Below, in pieces: positions 26,106 through 39,600 of a stretch of 64,000 nucleotides of DNA. Position 1 is the first letter of the stretch. Every line of letters begins with the position of its first letter. Source of the stretch: Dreissena polymorpha (lineage: Eukaryota; Mollusca; Bivalvia; Myida; Dreissenidae); contig NC_068356.1 of NCBI RefSeq assembly GCF_020536995.1, positions 24,037,809 through 24,101,808 on the forward strand, given 5' to 3'. The position numbers were made by a program, and so were the translations under genes. The notes beneath the pieces are model-generated. The model had not been told where the DNA came from and ran no database searches. It saw only the letters and a program-made list of their open reading frames with translations.

Positions 26106-29100
26106 TTTTGTTAAATTAATTATCCCTTGTATTTTATAAATTAGTGGGAACTTCCTTGATCTCTGGATAAATTGAAAAAAATAAAGGCCAGAATATTATT
26201 CATGTTAAGCCAATTTGACCCAAATATTTGTTTAAAATGCTTATCACACGAAGCAATTAAAGTTTCTTGAAGCTAATCTCTATTCCTACAAAAATTGAGA
26301 TTCAATGTAACATACAGGCACAAAATCTTCTATTTCGAAGAAGTGTTGTACCAGAAGAAGAAAAAACGATATCAGTTCTATCAGATCTTCTAAGGTACCG
26401 GAAACATATGTGTTGTCCGAACTGTTAGCATTTCATAAACATATCCGATATATTGACAGTTCTTTTACACATATTTTTTTACAGAAACAATTTTTCTGCA
26501 TATTGATTTAAGGTTCACGCTCTGATTCAAATATGTGAAAATCAGGCAAAACGAAATAGTATATTATACTATTTTGTTTATATATTTAACATCGAAAACC
26601 TGTCACAGTGTCTGACGTTTAGCAATGTTGTTGTTGTTATTATTGTTGTTGTCGTTGAGTACTAAAGCCCGACTAATTTGTACAATGCACATAATATAAG
26701 GCTGGAAGGTTTCAAGTACCCATATATTACGCTGAAACATTTTAATGCTTTGTTGTATGCGGACGTTTTAGGTTTGTAAGTGTATTAATAAAAATTAATC
26801 TTATTTTGTGTAAACAGACTATATATACAAATATTGTAGCTGTGCTTAATCCGCTTTTAATTTTCCCGGCGATCATCAAATTATATTATGTAAATGCTAT
26901 ACATATTTTATTTAATTATGTCTATGCATATTGTGTTTTTAATGTTTGATATTTTAATGGAACTAGAAATCCGATATGCTTTTAAATCAAATATGAATAA
27001 TTACAGACGACATACTGTCCTTTAATCAGCACTCAAACGAAATAGTGAATAACTCTTTGTTCGAAGCACGGACCTAAACAAACAAACTCTGTTTCTTATA
27101 CGTCCCTGTTCGGAGCTATGCCGAGATCCGTCGAATATATTGATTTACTTACATGTAAAAACTAAAACGCTGCAATGGTTAGACCCATGTCAATTCAACG
27201 CTTAACTTGTGAAGCCTTTACAAAAAGAAAAAATTATACATATCGAATATTACCAACAAGAGGTGCTTGAATGGTCCCTTGGCTAAAACTTATTAACTTT
27301 AAAAGGACGAAGAATCACCTCGAACACTTAACATACCTAATTTAAGCTTCATTCGTATTAATGAGGACATGTCCAATATATACTATAAGTACATTTTAAT
27401 AAAAAGGAACAATTACACATTAAGTAACGACACAATACAAAGGGACATAGCAGGGAGCTTTATCATTCTATACAAAGATTATTGAATGTTCGAAAATGCT
27501 CATAAATTCATAAAGAATCCGATTTATGAAATTTATTACATGACAGTGTAACAACTCGTTATGGATAAAACTCATTTTGACATGCAACTATTCACTATAT
27601 ATATACCTGTGATATATATACCTTTTTTAATTTGGCACTTTGCAAGGTGAATTTTAATGCTTATAAAAAACCGTATTTTGTGATATGAATTAATGGAATA
27701 TAACAAGTAAATCAGCACATTTCGGAAGTCTTAAGCTTTAAACATTGGGGTGAATTCACAACAATATTAAAAGCTTTAGAATTCCGAAACTTACAGGTTT
27801 AAACTGACGATTATCCACATCAACTCTCGTATTGCTTCCACCATTTTTTTCACAAATCAATAACTTCACAGTTTTTTTTATTCTGATTTTTTTTTGGAAA
27901 GACCTTGCCATTTTTGAGGAAAAAAATTGCGCGAAACGCCTAATTTTTTGGGGAAATAATAAAAGTCTTAAATAATGAATTTAACATATTTTACTGTTTT
28001 CAAACAAATTCAAGGAAAAAGATAATTTAATTATACAATATTTTTCTACACTGGATCGGGTTAACTTATATAATGAGATCGATTTGTTGTTTCAATTTTC
28101 ATTATTTTACCAATGAGCCATTAATAGGTTGATATTACTCAATTATCGGTACTCGATTATTTTAAATACTGAATTCTGCCAAATTTTTATCTGCTGCTCG
28201 GCAAATTTATGAATCTGTTTTTCTTTTAAACAAACATCTTAACTATCTCATCGTAGTCGTTTTCAGTGATTTCCTTTCAAAAAATATAAATACTCAGTTT
28301 TAATACCTTTGTCAGTATTTTTGTTCCGGTTCAAATTCAGGGCACTATTCTTAATGCAAAAATTATATATTGGGACCTAAAAATTCCCAATAAAAGGATT
28401 CCCCAAAAAAAACAATTAAACTTTTAGAAGGGAAAAATACGTCTAGGGCCTTCTCAAAGAAGGAAAAAAAACCTGCGTCGGCAATAATCAGACCATAGTC
28501 TACGACCTCCTGTAGCAGTTACTTCCATTCGCTGCTCTTATCAAAATACATGTTACATCAACCATCGATAGATGAAGCATCCATGATCACAATGGGGGAC
28601 TGATCGGGGATGTGTGTACAAGGCGATAAGAAAACATTGCCTAGAGGCTTGTCTCGATTGGCGAGCGTTAATCCCCTTGTTTATCAGGGACAATAAAACA
28701 TAGCTGCTCTTTTGTTTTGAGGGAAAGTGTACTGTGGGCCCTTGCACGAGAGAAAAAATTGCAGTGGGCCGATTATTTAAAAAAAATCGTAGTTCGACAG
28801 CCAGTTGTGGGGGCGGGCCCCTGAGCGCATGGCCTGGGTACGGGCCTGAACACCCAAATGAGCATTTTTGTACAGTTTTCACCCCTTAACCAATAGGAGC
28901 CAGCACACAATCTTCTATTTAGAAGGAGTGTTGTATCAGAAAAAAGCGTCGTAGGGAAAAAATGACAATACACAGCATTGTTACCAACTGCACTTATTTA
29001 ACTTATGATAATGTTTCTGCAAACATTAGTTATAAGCGATCACCAAATCTATGTAGACACGAAACTGGTCAAACAACCGAAATTACAAACTCCTTGTTTT

Positions 29101-30103
29101 CTCGAGTATTATTATTTCTTTCCCATAAGTCGAAAAACTATTGTGAGTATAATAAACCACTTTGATAATTATGCATAACTATCGTTAAAAGTATTATTCG
29201 TTGGGATACTTTCATCCAGTTTGTGCCGCTAAGTCGAATAACGATTTCAAGAAATGCACGTGTTTATAGTGTTCATCGTAGACGTAGATTAGGAAGTACC
29301 TTTTTGCTATTGGTTACAGTACGCTAAAATACTCTCTAAAAAAATACCACAGTTGACAGAAAGGCATGTTTTACACTTTTATCTAGTATTCGGGTGTTAT
29401 CTTTCGGAGATAATGGTGGGGAATGAAAACGTGTTCACTACTGAATCCCGGAAATATGATTAACTTGAAGACTATTGTAAACCATCGCACTAATAAAGGT
29501 TATACTCCACTAAGAAACGGCCGAAAAAAAAGTTGCACAAACAGTCGATTTTGATTTGTGTCAAGTTCTTTCTTGCATTGAACATGACATATCTTTTTTA
29601 TTGCATAAATCGATTCCGCTTAGAATGGCCTTTAAGAAAAGGTATGGTTATCGGGGTCTCTATGTGCAAAATGTTGCATTTATTTTGGCCTAAAGTTGTC
29701 GCTTTCACATTGAATTATATAGGGAAACTATTTAGTGTATTCTGACCTATTATTTTGATGGTGGCTACTTGTTTCTTATGGTTTAACATGTCGCTGTGTT
29801 TAAGAAGCCGGACGTTAATAGTGTGTTAATTAATTATTAAAAGTTCATTACGTATTTCAATGCGTATATGTATATATTTGACCGAAAGATTCGTTCCTCC
29901 TACGTCCTGTGACATTAGGTCATATTAAATCTTATTGTCTGTTAAGCGATGCATTTTCGCGACACGAATAAACGTTTACCGTGAATAAACAGCAATATTC
30001 AAACAGTATGTTTAAGTAACTTTATCCAGTTAAGTTATATCTTATATGAACACATGTGCGCTTAAGATTGATGTTAAACCAGTTATATTAATCATGTTAT
30101 GAA
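26106..30103. other. Region between the divergent SLC35D-like and PIGQ genes
   Basis: Four kilobases between two start codons facing away from each other, so both promoters should lie here. No CpG-rich stretch or TATA box stands out. At 28470-28960 a GC-richer block (GGGGGCGGGCCCCTGAGCGC) reads like a fragment of a dispersed repeat; its overlapping minus-strand frames have no recognisable domain. Otherwise AT-rich and featureless. Confidence 0.5.
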
Positions 30104-30660
30104 ATGGCTTTGTGGAAAGTTTTCATTCCTCAAGAACTGTTAGTGAAATTAAAAGAAAACTCCTATTTTCTTGGTTACATTAGACCAGCAAATCAAACTG
30201 GTTATTTAACTGCTGCATCATATGATGCTCTGACAGCGTTCAATGTTAGTGAGGACTCAGGGCTTCAGTTAATTGGTAAACTGACTGGTATTGGACAACA
30301 GCTTTTGAAACCATTGAATCGTCCAATTTACTTCCATGTACTACATGTTGGCTTGGAAGATATTGATTGCTATGTGGTTGAACATGGACAGACTATGAAA
30401 TGCACAGCAATAATTTATAGTTTGCATGAATTTTTGACATCAGATTTAATTAAATCAAAGCAACAAATGGAAGAATCAATAGACATTGTGAATTTACTAA
30501 TAAAGGAATTAAATGTTTTAGGAGCATTTATAAAAAACAACTCGCATGGACAAGCTCTCATTAAACCTTGTGATCTAAGACATCATATAGACAGATCAGT
30601 CTGGCCATCCTTAATATCTTTCTGGATGTGTGTGTATTTTCCATTTGCAAAAAACAAAAG
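30104..30660 (+). CDS. PIGQ: PIGQ exon 1 (N-terminal domain)
   Basis: ATG at 30104, then [16 protein letters not shown] and 185 codons to donor AAAAG|GTATGC, phase 2. Low similarity to vertebrate PIGQ, but position, the start and the hydrophobic stretch [14 protein letters not shown] near its end (first membrane segment) agree with the family. Confidence 0.85.
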
Positions 30661-33600
30661 GTATGCATAATTTATTTATTTAGTTGATCACAGGTGAATT
30701 GAATTTCTATAGACCAGTTGACAAGTGACGTCACGCGCACCTGCAAAGTTTTGACTCCGCCCACTGGTTGGCAAAAAGAGGTAGAATTCATATAAGCGCA
30801 TATAGAGAATGTTGACAAAATCATCGTTTTTAGGGAAAATCATGCACAATATCAAATATAATTTTACTAATTATGTCTGATTACATTAGCATGCAAGAAA
30901 ATGCATATTTGGAACGATTATATTGTTGTAATTATTTGTTTTTACTAACAACTTGAGTGGAACACAATCTAAGAGCTCGATATGTGGTAACCACAAAAAT
31001 CTCTACTTGGCATTTCTTCGCAACAGGGGTTCCGCTGTCGATCGCCATTGGCGCCAAATGGCGCTAAATTTTTAAATGTGGCTCCAATTTTTTTAAAGTG
31101 GCGAATTTCAAAAAATCGGTAAAATCTTATCCGAAAATTTACTGCGAGTCGAAAGCACGCGACCGAGCATTAGCGGCCAGCGTCTGTCAGTTGTAAATAT
31201 TGATTTACGACGATGTAAGCGACCTACAGTGCAGAGTGCATTAGAAATCACCGAAGCGTGTAAGTTTTACCAACTGTGTTTTTACTGCTATTGTCAAGTT
31301 TTATGGGGGTTATTATCGGATTAACGGCTCCTTTATGATATTGAGCAATAAGTTAAGTAACACGGGGACAAACTGTCACGACGATCAATAATTATAATGA
31401 TTATTAGGGCCGATATTTCTTTGTTAAAATCAAAACCATGGGGCTGGCAAAAGCATTTAATTTCTCCTCATCAACAAATAAAAACTTGTTTCAACAGGTA
31501 TTTGTGAGCATTTCTGTTTAACAGATTCATTATTGTAATGTTCTGGGAAGGATATAAATTGATTAAGATAACAACAATTTCTGAATTAAATATAAAACAT
31601 TCACTCGATGTACTATATTTCGGATATGTTAAATTCGGACATTTAAAGATAGGGACATTTATGTGTTGGTTTGATGTTGATAGTTTGTAAAAATATGTTT
31701 TATGTTATTTCAGGCAACTAGAATGGATTGTGGCAATTATCTGGGCCTTTCTGTCAGGAAAAAGGCGTGAACAACAGTCCTTTAATTGAACCTGGAAATC
31801 ATCCACCACTAACAGAAAACTTGTTAACAACAGAAGCTGATGTATATCATGTCCAAATGACCAAATATAACTGTTAAACAATTTGAAGTGAGATGCTTTA
31901 TTTTCTGATTCCCTTTCAAATGATGAATATTGGTGTGATTTTATGTTTAAATAATTAATTTCGAAATATTTATGCAGCATACTGTTTAATACATTGATGT
32001 TAACATTATTATATTATTTTGGTTATCTGTGTTGTTTATCAAGTTGAAAAAAATGTTATTTATATACAAATGAAGCTTATTAAGACTTATGAAGGTATGA
32101 CTTATGAAGGTACTTATTGTTTTTTTTTATGAAATAACATACTTTTTAAAGTGATAATATAGTCAATGACATTAATGTAGTAAGGTTTCTTAAAATGATT
32201 GTTATTATTAATAAGGTGGAATAACCGACAGTATTCACACCGCGAAAAAGTGGCGACAACTTTTTTTGGGCCAGTGGAACCCCTGCTTCGCAACCATTTT
32301 TAGTTGAAACATTCTCAGAAATTGATTTTTTTTCAGAATAAATTAAATTTAATGAACGAAAACAAATAAGGATGATAACAAACAACCAATATGTCAATTT
32401 TATGTACGCAACATAGGGTAACTGATTTGAACCTTCATATGTCTGGAAAAAAACAAAGACCCGTAAAATGTATTTAGTGGGTCTTTGGAAAAAACTTACC
32501 TTGTTACACATTAATTGAATTCTCTTGATTCATGTAATTGTTTGATTTAATTGTTCACACTAATTTTTACACTCTTTGTTGGAGCAATTATATCCCGGTG
32601 TTTAATTGCACCTTTGTTCATCACCACCCGATTATCTCGATACTCTCACAATTACAAAGAAAACATTGTGTCATAAACTCAGGGACCTATACTTGGGTCC
32701 CTGGATAAACCACATGTGGCAGATCAGTGTCTGGTCATTAAACACATGTTACGATACCTCCATGTCATCTCTTGGCATATTGAGCAGTCATTTTAGCCAA
32801 ATTTAGAAGCTAAAATACCGAACAGTTGCTTCAATAAAATATTTTAACATTAAAAAAAGAAGACATTTGTCGGAAATGGATTAACAGGAACTAGTGAATA
32901 TATATTAGCCAGTTTAATCATAATAATACATTGTTTAATAATTACACATTTAAAATATTGTGCAGTTTTACTGTTACGCAATTAAGGTATTTAACGGGTA
33001 CCGGCAAAAGTAAACTCCGCTATAACGTGTAAAGATTGTAAATTACTGCATGGACGAAACACCATCATGAACACAAACAATCACAAACGGGTAAATAATT
33101 GCGTTAAATAAATTACATATATGCATTTTCCATAAAACGCTAGATTTGTATCACTCCTTTTTACTAGTAAAGAGATTTCAATATACATGCAAAGACAGTT
33201 AAATTTACAAAATATGCAGGGGTTTAAAATTAATATTACCATTCAATGAAAACGAAACGAAAATTCATTCAATGTAAAATAAAATTACCATAATTTATTT
33301 AAAAATTGTAATGTATCCGCTTTTTAGGGCGTTGTTTTATAATTGATTAAATGCACCGCTGACACTATCGATTGCTGATAAAAAATAACACTATCCACAC
33401 CACTTATAATTATAATACAATTAATATTTGTTTTATTATTGTTAAAATCTTATTTGTTTAAGTCCCACTATCAAAAAGAATACGGCTTATGTATTGTTAA
33501 CCAGGTTTTTAACCAGGTTTTCCGAAGGAAAAAACTGGTTATTAGATTGGCGAATGCGGGCGGGCTGGCTGGCTGGCTGGCTGGCGGGCTGGCAGGCGGG

Positions 33601-36600
33601 CGGAACAAGCTTGTCCGGGCCATAACTATGTCGTTCATTGTCAGATTTTAAAATCATTTGGCACATTTGTTCACCATCATTGGACGGTCAATATCTCCAA
33701 TGTCAAGGTCGCCACGACTAAAAATAGAATTTTTTTTAAAACAAACTTACAAAGGGGGTTAATTTTGTTTGTTCATTTCAAAAGTTCAGTTTGAGTTTTC
33801 TCCCTTTATCAGATTTTTTTTTCACAATGAAAACCTGGTTTTGTGACAATTTTGTCCCTTGTTTTGTTTTGTGGATTGTCGGTATTTAGTCTTCCGATCA
33901 CGTTTACGCTATGCTTATATCTACTTTGTATTTTTATGAAGAGGAAATTTTATTTGTGAATATACAATTATTCGGTACTAAATATGATATATTGGCACTA
34001 TAATTTAATAGTTTTAATGTTTATTTCGGTTTTATTACCAATTTATTGACTAAACAAAAGCCCTTTATACATGTTTTACGTTAGTGTAACCAGTGTTTTT
34101 TGCCAACCAGTCAGTGCGCATGCGCGGAAAATCCCGAATGTAAACAATAACATTCAACTGGTCTATACAAATTAAAACAATGAATATTTTTTATTTTTTT
34201 ACCTCTAAGCTAAATTTTTATTTAAATAAAAATCATATTTATGTTTTAAAAAGCCCTTTTTAGCTCACCTGAGCACAACGTGCTCATGGTGAGCTTTTGT
34301 GATTACCTTTTGTCCGTAGGCCACATTTATTGTCCAATCTTCATGAAATTTGGTCTGAAGATTGGTGTCAATGATATCTTGGATGAGTTCGAAAATGGTT
34401 ACGTTTGCTTGAAAAACATGGCTGCCAAGGGGAGGGGCATTTTTCCTTATATGGCTATATATGGCTATTGTAAAATCTTGTTAACACTCTAGAGGCCACA
34501 TTTATTGTCTGATCTTCATGAAACTTGGTCAGAAGATTCATCCCAATAATATCTTGGACGAGTTCGAAAATGATGCCAGTTGGTTGAAAAACATGGCCGC
34601 CAGGGGGCGGGGCATTTTTCCTTATATGGCTATTATAAAACCTTGTTACCACTCTAGAGGCCACATTTATTTCCAGATCTTCATGAAATTTGGTCAGAAG
34701 ATTGGTTTCAATGATATCTTGGATGAGTTAGAAAATGGTTACATTTGCTTGAAAAACATGGCTGCCAAGGGGCGGGGCATTTTTCCTTTTATGGCTATAG
34801 TAAAATCTTGTTAACACTCTAGAGGCCACATTTATCGTCTGATCTTCATGAAACTTGGTCAGAAGATTCATCCTAATAATATCTTGGACGAGTTTGAAAA
34901 TGATGCCGGTTGGTTGAAAAACATGGCCGCCAGGGGGCGGGGCATTTTTCCTTATATGGCTATAGTAAAACATTGTTAACACTCTAGAGGCCACATTTAT
35001 TGTCCAATCTTGATGAAATATGGTCAGAAGATTTGTCTTAATGATATCTTGGATGAGTTCGAAAATGGTTAAGTTTGCTTGAATAACATGGCCGCCAAGG
35101 GGCGGGGCATTTTTCCTGATATGGCTATATAAGGCTATAGTAAAATCTTGTTAACTCTCTAGAGGCCACGTTTTTAGTCCGATCTTCATGAAACTCAGTC
35201 AGAAGATTCATGCCAATAATATCTTGGACGAGTTCAAAAATGATGCCGGTTGGTTGAAAAACATGGCATCCACAGGGGCGGGGCTATTTTCCTTATATGG
35301 CTATAGTAAAACCTTGTTAACACTCTAGAGGTCACATTTATTTTCCGATCATCATGAAACTTGGTCAGAAGATTTGTCCCAATGATATCTTGGATGAGTT
35401 TGAAAATGGTTTTGGTTGCTTTAAAAACATGGCCACCAGGGGCGGGGCATTTTTCCTTATAGTGGCTATATATGGCTATAGTAAAACCTTGTTAACACTC
35501 TAGAGGCCACACTTATTGTCCAATCTTCATAAAATTTGGTCAGCAGATTGGTTTCAATGATATCTTGGAGGAGTTCGAAAATAATTATGTTTGCTTGAAA
35601 AAAATGGATTCTAATGGGCGGGGCATTTTTCCTTATATGGCTATAGGAAAATCTTGTTAACACTCTAAAGGCCACATTTACTGTCCGATCTTCATGAAAC
35701 TTGTTCAGAAGATTCATCCCTATAATATCTTGGATGAGTTCAAAAATGATGCCGGTTGGTTGAAAAACATGGCTGCCAGGGGACGGGGCATTTTTCCTAA
35801 TATGGCTATAGTAAAACCTTGTTAACACTCTAGAGGCCACATTTATTTTCCGATCTTCGTGAAACTTGGTCATAAGATTTGTCCCAATTATATCTTGTTA
35901 TCTCAGGTGAGCGACTTGGGCCTTTCAGGCCTTCTTGTTTTACATCATTTATTTGTTTGTACAATCTTGAAGTATTTATATTACTTCTATATTAGTGCTT
36001 TTTTCTGGATATTAATCTTGCCTTGAATTTCCTAGGGAAGATACTCAGCACAGCATGCTTGGAAACCTCATTGATCCGCCAACCTTCGTTACACAGCTCC
36101 GCTTGAGGTCAAATAAATTTACATCAGTCAGAACAAACAGATATGAAAACACTGTTAATTCCAAAGAGTAAGTATGAAGAAATATGTGTTATTGCCGTGT
36201 ACTAGTATAGTAATTATTATCCCCCGCCATAGGCGGAGGGATATTGTTTTGGCGTTGCCCGTCCATCTTTTCGTCCGTCTTTCCGTCCGTCGGGCACTTT
36301 TGTGTCTGGAGCCATATCTTGGAAGTGCTTTGGCGGATTTCATTGAAACTTGGTATGAGTATATATATGGATAAAAGGATGATGCATGCCAAATGGCATT
36401 GTACACCATCTGATAATAACAGAGTTATGGCCCTTTGTATCTTGAAAAAATGCTCTTTTTTTCCGAAGCCATATCTTGGAAGTGCTTTGGCGGATTTCAT
36501 TGCAGTTTTTTTTTTTACCAAAATTACCGCCGATATTCGGCTGCTTCCCAATTGCAAAAAATGACGTTTTTTCCCAAAAATCTGACCAAAATTTCCCCAA

Positions 36601-39600
36601 ATTTTCCCAATAAAGCAAATAAGATTACAATGTCATTTTGGGATAATTTCGTACAATGAGTGCCGATTGAGCTTGTCTAGTTGCCGAACGACAACTGACT
36701 TATGTATTGTTCGCGAATGTAGCCTTATACGATTTTACGTTGCTATCCACACATCTCTCTCTTTATTGCAGAGGATACCGACAATAGTCGATGTATCCCG
36801 ATTGTAATCGCCTGTTTTTACACACGTTCAAGATGGCAGCAAGGAGACGAGAAATTTGTAATGAGCAGCGAAAATGATAAATAACATTCAAATTAACTAC
36901 GGATATCATATGGTTATTAGGGAATAATTTCATTCGTGTGTCATTTAAAGCAAAATACGACGTTTGAGATAAAAAAACAACAAATATTTATTAAAAATCT
37001 TCACAGTAAATGTGTGGAAATCAGTGTTGGGAAATTGGAGTTAGTTGACTCACAAAGTTAAAGCATTTAAGATGAGTAGAGTTCGAATAGGAAAAGAGAC
37101 AAACATGATTTGATTGATATGTTATTGGATCTGTGTATAATCAGATTCATATGCATATTCTGCTTTATTATGTTTGTCAAGCTGTACAATTTGCTAAAGT
37201 AGCATGTAACTGAGGATGTCAAGTGCAAGATATTGAAAGGTAAACAAATGAAATATATTATTTTAACTCTTATTTAATACATCATTTACAAAGCAAGAAG
37301 ACTAAAGAGTGTTTGTTAATATTTGCAAATGTTTTCACCATTATATGATATTTAATTTAAAAAAAATGCTGAATTAAATTCATACTCTTAAAGAGGTTAT
37401 GATTAAATGGTATATTTAAAAATTTATAGATTATTGCAAGTTTAATATGCATGTGGAAGCATATTAACTAACTTGTATTCATTGTCAGAAGACATTAAAG
37501 CAACACTATATAATATAAAAATGCTGTCAAACATGAACTTAGCAACTTTAATTCTGTTCTTATAATCATATTTATAATGCTTCCCAATTTCATGGTTTAT
37601 CGCTCTATTTTTCCCAGTTTCATGGTTTATCGCGCTTATTATCCTTATCTAAATGACACAGGCTGTAACAAAAAAAATCCAAACAAATCACTGCATTGAA
37701 ACTTGGAATGAGAATATATATGGATACAAGGATGATGCACGCCAAATGGCAATGTACACCATTAGAGCATAAAGGAGATATGACCCTTTGTATCTTGAAA
37801 AAATGCTTTTTTTGTGTGTCCGGAGCAATATCTTGGAATTTCATTGAAACTTGGTATGAGAATATATATGGATAAGAGCATGATGCACGTTGGCATTGTC
37901 CATCCGCCCAGAAAACTTTTGTGTCCAGAAGTATATTTGCGGGGGATATCAATTCAATGAATTTGCTTGTTTGATCTATAATCATTGTGACATTAATCAA
38001 AATTTCTGTAATTGTGTAGCTTATATATAAACAGAATCTGCTCTATTATTTGAGACCAAAAAAACATGTATGAATACACAATGCTAACGCCAGGCTTGGG
38101 ATAACACTCATCCTGCAAGGCTACCTGCTGACAAAATCAGAAGTCCCGTACTTGATTTGTGGTGTTTTTATGTCCCCCACTATAGTAGTGGGGGACATAT
38201 TGTTTTTGCCCTGTCTGTTGGTTGGTCTGTTGGTTGGTTGGTTTGCGCCAACTTTAACATTTTGCAATAACTTTTGCTATATTGAATATAGCAACTTGAT
38301 ATTTGGCATGCATGTGTATCTCATGGAGCTGCACATTTTGAGTGGTGAAAGGTCAAGGTCATCCTTCATGGTCAGAGGTCAAATATATGTGGCCAAAATC
38401 GCTCATTTTATAATTACTTTTGCAATATTGAAGATAGCAACTTGATATTTGGCATGCATGTGTATCTCATGGAGCTGCACATTTTGAGTGGTGAAAGGTC
38501 AAGGTCATCCTTCAAGGTCAGAGGTCAAATATATGTGGCCCAAATCGCTTATTTTATGAATACTTTTGAAATATTGAAGATAGCAACTTGATATTTGGCA
38601 TGCTTGTGTATCTCATGGAGCTGCACAATTTGAGTGGTGAAAGGTCAAGGTCATCCTATAAGGTCAGAGGTCAAATATATGTGGCCCAAATCGCTTATTT
38701 TATGAATACTTTTGCAATATTGAAGATAGCAACTTGATATTTGGCATGCATGTGTATCTCATGGAGCTGCACATTTTGAGTGGTGAAAGGTCAAGGTCAT
38801 CCTTCAAGGTCAAATATATGGGTCAAAATTGCTCATGTAATTTCACTTCTGCAATATTGAAGCTAGCAATTTTATATTTGAAATGCATGTGTATCTCATG
38901 GAGCTGCACATTTTGAGTGGTGAAGGGTCAAGGTCAAGGTCATCCTTCAAGGTCAAACGTCATATAGGGGGACATTGTGTTTCACAAATGCATCTTGTTT
39001 AAATTTCAGTTTGAGTTATCTATTAAAGTAATTCATGTATTTTATTATTATTGTATCCAAATAGACATGGCTTTGTTCTTATGAATATTGTATTTCAAAT
39101 TATAATGACATTAATCAGGAAAATAAATTATATTAATGTAAATATCCCTACCAGAGACTGTTTTACTTTTACTTGTAGTTACAAAAATAAAATCAACACA
39201 TTCAATATACAAAAGAAGAACGCAGTCTAATCACATGACCACCAGATATTTACATAAACATATGTTAAAAATCAAAGTGCTGCAGAACTGAAAATAGAAT
39301 CACCCGATTGGGCGAGTAATTTGAACATCATACTTGCTTTGAGCAAAAATGTGACACCAAGGCTAGCGGAGGCGTTCAATTTATCACTGTGAGGTGAAGT
39401 CAAGATAACTGTTGCTCAAAATAACAAAATGGTTTCCTCATTATAGTTCATGAAGAAATTGAGATATTGTTATTATATAAATTGGTATGTTACATTATAG
39501 GTAGCCTATATCTAGATCATGATGAAGATTACATATATGGGGAAAGTGGTTTGAAGGTCACTTTTACTGATACTGATAAGTGAATATAGATTATTAATTT

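Larger units (their letters stand above)
30708..34167. mobile_element. 3.46-kb inverted-repeat DNA transposon remnant in PIGQ intron 1, containing nested elements
   Basis: Ends TATAGACCAGTTGA and TCAACTGGTCTATA are perfect inverted repeats, and a second inverted phrase ACTGGTTGGCAAAAA lies further in. No transposase is recognisable inside, so it is non-autonomous or eroded; a TA target duplication is possible but cannot be told apart from the palindromic end. It holds a hAT-like element (31024-32285) and a hairpin-ended element (33510-33863). Confidence 0.75.

Noticed and set aside
28553-28973. Overlapping minus-strand frames of 109 and 66 codons
   Set aside because: GC-richer repeat-like block; both frames are equally plausible and neither shows a domain.
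34280-35873. Several 70-135 codon frames such as [17 protein letters not shown]
   Set aside because: Direct translations of the 165-bp monomers of a B element on both strands, repeated with each monomer.
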